Assembly (NCBI GenBank): GCA_963825615.1
Contig: CAWGTV010000001.1
Span: forward strand, 310,001 to 374,000
DNA length: 64,000 nt
Source of the DNA: JAHEDT01 sp963825615
GTDB lineage: Bacteria > Desulfobacterota > Desulfuromonadia > Desulfuromonadales > BM103
Direction of reading: 5' to 3'
This document shows, piece by piece, positions 62,407 to 64,000 of the stretch (within the stretch, counting starts at the first letter, position 1; each line of letters starts with the position of its first letter). Under the pieces are notes generated by a model. The model saw only the letters and a program-made list of their open reading frames with translations, was not told the origin of the DNA and made no database searches. The position numbers and the translations under genes were made by a program.

Positions 62407-62817
62407 TCAAGGGAAATCAATAGTGGCCACATCACGAGATTTGATCTGGAAGGCACCGAAACCGGTCGAGCCGTAGAAGAGTGCGCGGGCACGAACAGCC
62501 AGGGTCATGACGTTGCCGGATTTCAGCTTGGCTTCAACCTTGACTTCGTCGCCCTTGATTTCGCCGAAAGAGATTGTCTCGATGTGCTGAAAAGGGATCG
62601 TCAACTTGCCCTGCCCTCGCCAGGCATCCAGATAGGTCTTGCCGTCCATTGAGAACTGGTTAAGGCTGGTGGTGATGCCGCTGCGATCCTTGACATTCGC
62701 CTGAATACGTATATCGGTTTCCGGAACAGACCCTTCCGGTTGTCCGCCAAGGCCACCCATGCCCATGCTAATCAGGGCCACGGCAACAATGAAAAGAAAA
62801 AACAATCCCCGTTTCAT
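62407..62817 (-). CDS. Hypothetical exported protein
   Basis: The protein has 136 residues. The start at 62817 follows GGAGGTGGGT. An N-terminal hydrophobic stretch (GLFFLFIVAVALISMGMGGLGG) looks like a signal peptide without a lipobox Cys. The mature part is a beta-rich domain with alternating strands (TDIRIQANVKDRSGITTSL, KLTIPFQHIETISFGEIKGDEVKVEAKLK). I do not recognise the family. It lies between mqnA and the LipM-like gene with about 100 nt on both sides, so it may be a separate unit. Confidence 0.7.
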   Translation of the reverse strand: MKRGLFFLFIVAVALISMGMGGLGGQPEGSVPETDIRIQANVKDRSGITTSLNQFSMDGKTYLDAWRGQGKLTIPFQHIETISFGEIKGDEVKVEAKLKSGNVMTLAVRARALFYGSTGFGAFQIKSRDVATIDFP

Positions 62818-62921
62818 ACCCACCTCCATCGACAGCAAAATCACTGCGGCATGTTAGCATGGTCCAACGGTCGGTTCAATGCCCAAACCGTGCCTGTTAA
62901 CGCTTCATGTTCCACTCGGCA

Positions 62922-63707
62922 TTAGCCGAATTTTACACGGCACAAGTCCACGGCGTGTAAACGCTCTACGGTAGTCGGTTCAGAATGCTCCCAGTCAATC
63001 TGCAGATGCCTGGAAAATTCGTCGGCCAACTGGGCTTCAACTTCCGGAACGTCAAGCGGTCGAGCACTCCACTGGTTCAGCCAACCCACGGTTTCCAATG
63101 AATCCGTACTGTTTTTTTCAGGAGAAGACTTGAGGGCTCTTGCCAACAGGTCCAGATTCATTTCTACAGGGATTGAACCATGTTGCAGAAAAGCCTGGCC
63201 ATGGCGCTTTTGCGCACTGCCGGCAACCTTGCGCCCGGCAACAACCAGTTCATACTGTGACGGCGCGGTGAAGCACACCGCTTTCATGGCATTTTGCTGG
63301 CCGCCTCGCGGCTTGCCTGGAACCAGTCTGGCCGGTAAACCAAGCTTTACAAGCGTCTGCTGCAAGACCTCGGAGATGACCCGGTAACAGTCGAGCACGG
63401 AGCCACCGAACAGCTCGGAATTGAGGGGGGCGATCACCGCGTAGGTGACTTCCTGATCGTGGAGGACCGCCCGCCCCCCAGTCGACCTGCGCACAATATC
63501 GAGACCGGCCTGACGACAGACATCCAGGTCCACGTCAGCAGTGACGGACTGGCCGTAGCCGATAGTGACCGTGGCCGGGCGCCAGCGATAGAAGCGCAGT
63601 ACCGGCAGCGAATCGCCGCTGGCGACGGCGTGCAGCAAAGCTTCGTCGATGGCCATATTCATGGCCCCCGTTTGGAATCCGGAATTGATCAAGCGCCAGG
63701 TATGCAT
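62922..63707 (-). CDS. Octanoyltransferase LipM-like (lipoate/biotin protein ligase family)
   Basis: The protein has 261 residues from ATG 63707. RRSTGGRAVLHDQEVTYAVI near residue 75 is the lipoate ligase family motif. Cys145 in KAVCFTAPSQYELVVAGRK followed by VAGSAQKR matches the catalytic Cys-Lys pattern of LipM octanoyltransferases rather than LplA. It would move octanoate from acyl carrier protein to GcvH or E2 domains before LipA. LplA-type ligation of free lipoate is the alternative. The ribosome site is weak. Confidence 0.82.
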   Translation of the reverse strand: MHTWRLINSGFQTGAMNMAIDEALLHAVASGDSLPVLRFYRWRPATVTIGYGQSVTADVDLDVCRQAGLDIVRRSTGGRAVLHDQEVTYAVIAPLNSELFGGSVLDCYRVISEVLQQTLVKLGLPARLVPGKPRGGQQNAMKAVCFTAPSQYELVVAGRKVAGSAQKRHGQAFLQHGSIPVEMNLDLLARALKSSPEKNSTDSLETVGWLNQWSARPLDVPEVEAQLADEFSRHLQIDWEHSEPTTVERLHAVDLCRVKFG

Positions 63708-63866
63708 CTTCAATCGATCACCAAAAGTCAGCCCGAAAAGATTTGGGTTCCTACAGTCAGGATTAGCAGCACAAGCGGCAATCCTTTAAGTGAACGGCAG
63801 CAAAGGCTCTCCGGCGAAATGTACCACTAACTTCTTTTATCTCAAGCCTGCCAAGTGCTGTTGTTT

Positions 63867-63899
63867 AAAAAAGAAAGGCCAGGAGAACCTGGCCTCTCT
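63867..63899 (-). terminator. Terminator after accC
   Basis: AGAGAGGCCAGG and CCTGGCCTTTCT pair with a 4-nt loop on the minus strand, followed by TTTTTT. It lies 3 nt past the accC stop. The interval 63708-63866 shows no other feature. Confidence 0.85.
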
Positions 63900-63901
63900 G
63901 C

Positions 63902-64000
63902 TTAGAGCTTTAAGCGCTCGAGGAACCCGGTATCAATGTCGCCTTCGATGAATTCCTTGTTGGTCATGATGCGCTGATGGAATTCAATGGTTGTCTTGAT
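63902..64000 (-). CDS. accC: Acetyl-CoA carboxylase biotin carboxylase subunit, C-terminal end (5' part outside the window)
   Basis: Only 32 codons are visible: IKTTIEFHQRIMTNKEFIEG followed by DIDTGFLERLKL and a stop. This resembles the last 30 or so residues of biotin carboxylase (GIKTN-like start and YLEKKL-like end). The gene runs off the right edge, so the assignment rests on this short tail. Confidence 0.7.
   Translation of the reverse strand: MKTTIEFHQRIMTNKEFIEGDIDTGFLERLKL

Noticed and set aside
1..64000. Searched for CRISPR arrays, transposases, phage genes, toxin-antitoxin pairs and secondary-metabolite clusters
   Set aside because: None is visible. Repeats are limited to terminator-type hairpins and all recognisable genes are core functions.

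Overview
This window is a stretch of chromosomal core genome from a Gram-negative anaerobe. It is most likely a member of the Desulfuromonadales (Desulfobacterota, formerly Deltaproteobacteria). The reasons are a T-box leader in front of leuA, the futalosine-route enzyme MqnA, HPr kinase combined with a mannose-family PTS beside rpoN, a complete LPS export and Kdo set, and adenosylhomocysteinase next to an ArsR-methyltransferase regulator. That placement is an inference from gene content; no 16S rRNA gene is present. Almost everything is on the minus strand. Only lptF, lptG and a Nudix hydrolase gene are on the plus strand.

Layout, left to right (transcription mostly runs right to left). 1-5.9 kb: a zinc-ribbon response regulator (cut by the window edge), a RodZ-like protein, a PilF-like TPR lipoprotein, an unrecognised protein, a PfkB kinase, mtnP and rlmN. 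5.9-7.6 kb: ndk and a response-regulator diguanylate cyclase. 7.7-18.5 kb: branched-chain amino acid genes (ilvD, ilvB, ilvN, ilvC, leuA, leuC, leuD), with psd-pssA between ilvC and leuA. leuA has its own promoter and a leucine-type T-box. 18.6-27.3 kb: rpsB-tsf-pyrH-frr, a small ferredoxin, uppS-cdsA-dxr-rseP-tsaB and a YdcH-like small protein. 27.4-29.7 kb: lptFG. 29.9-35.3 kb: an ahcY/metK methyl-cycle region with a SahR-like regulator, a thioesterase and a glycosyltransferase. 35.3-44.2 kb: a phosphotransferase cluster (EI, HPr, mannose-family IIA/IIB/IIC/IID, HprK, EIIANtr) with rapZ, hpf and rpoN. 44.3-50.9 kb: lptB-lptA-lptC, kdsC-kdsD-kdsA, pyrG and kdsB, which make and export Kdo-lipid A. 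51-54.3 kb: an aldehyde dehydrogenase and a cardiolipin synthase. 54.6-60.7 kb: gltD-gltB. 60.9-64 kb: tRNA-Leu(UAA), Nudix, mqnA, a hypothetical protein, a LipM-like octanoyltransferase, and the 3' end of a probable accC.

The main anomaly is a set of seven apparent single-base insertions. They split five otherwise well conserved genes: the diguanylate cyclase, leuA (twice), dxr (twice), cdsA, and the ArsR-methyltransferase regulator. Removing one base at each site restores a full-length protein of normal size. Several of these genes are expected to be essential and all seven events have the same sign, so sequencing or assembly error is the likeliest cause. The genes are annotated here as full-length with that caveat.

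I found no prophage, transposon, CRISPR array, defence island or secondary-metabolite cluster. No convincing new system is visible. The items most worth follow-up are the PTS/HprK/RpoN regulatory cluster, the ArsR-methyltransferase regulator with its candidate operator, the RodZ/PilF/zinc-ribbon-receiver operon with its unknown member, and the ferredoxin between frr and uppS.
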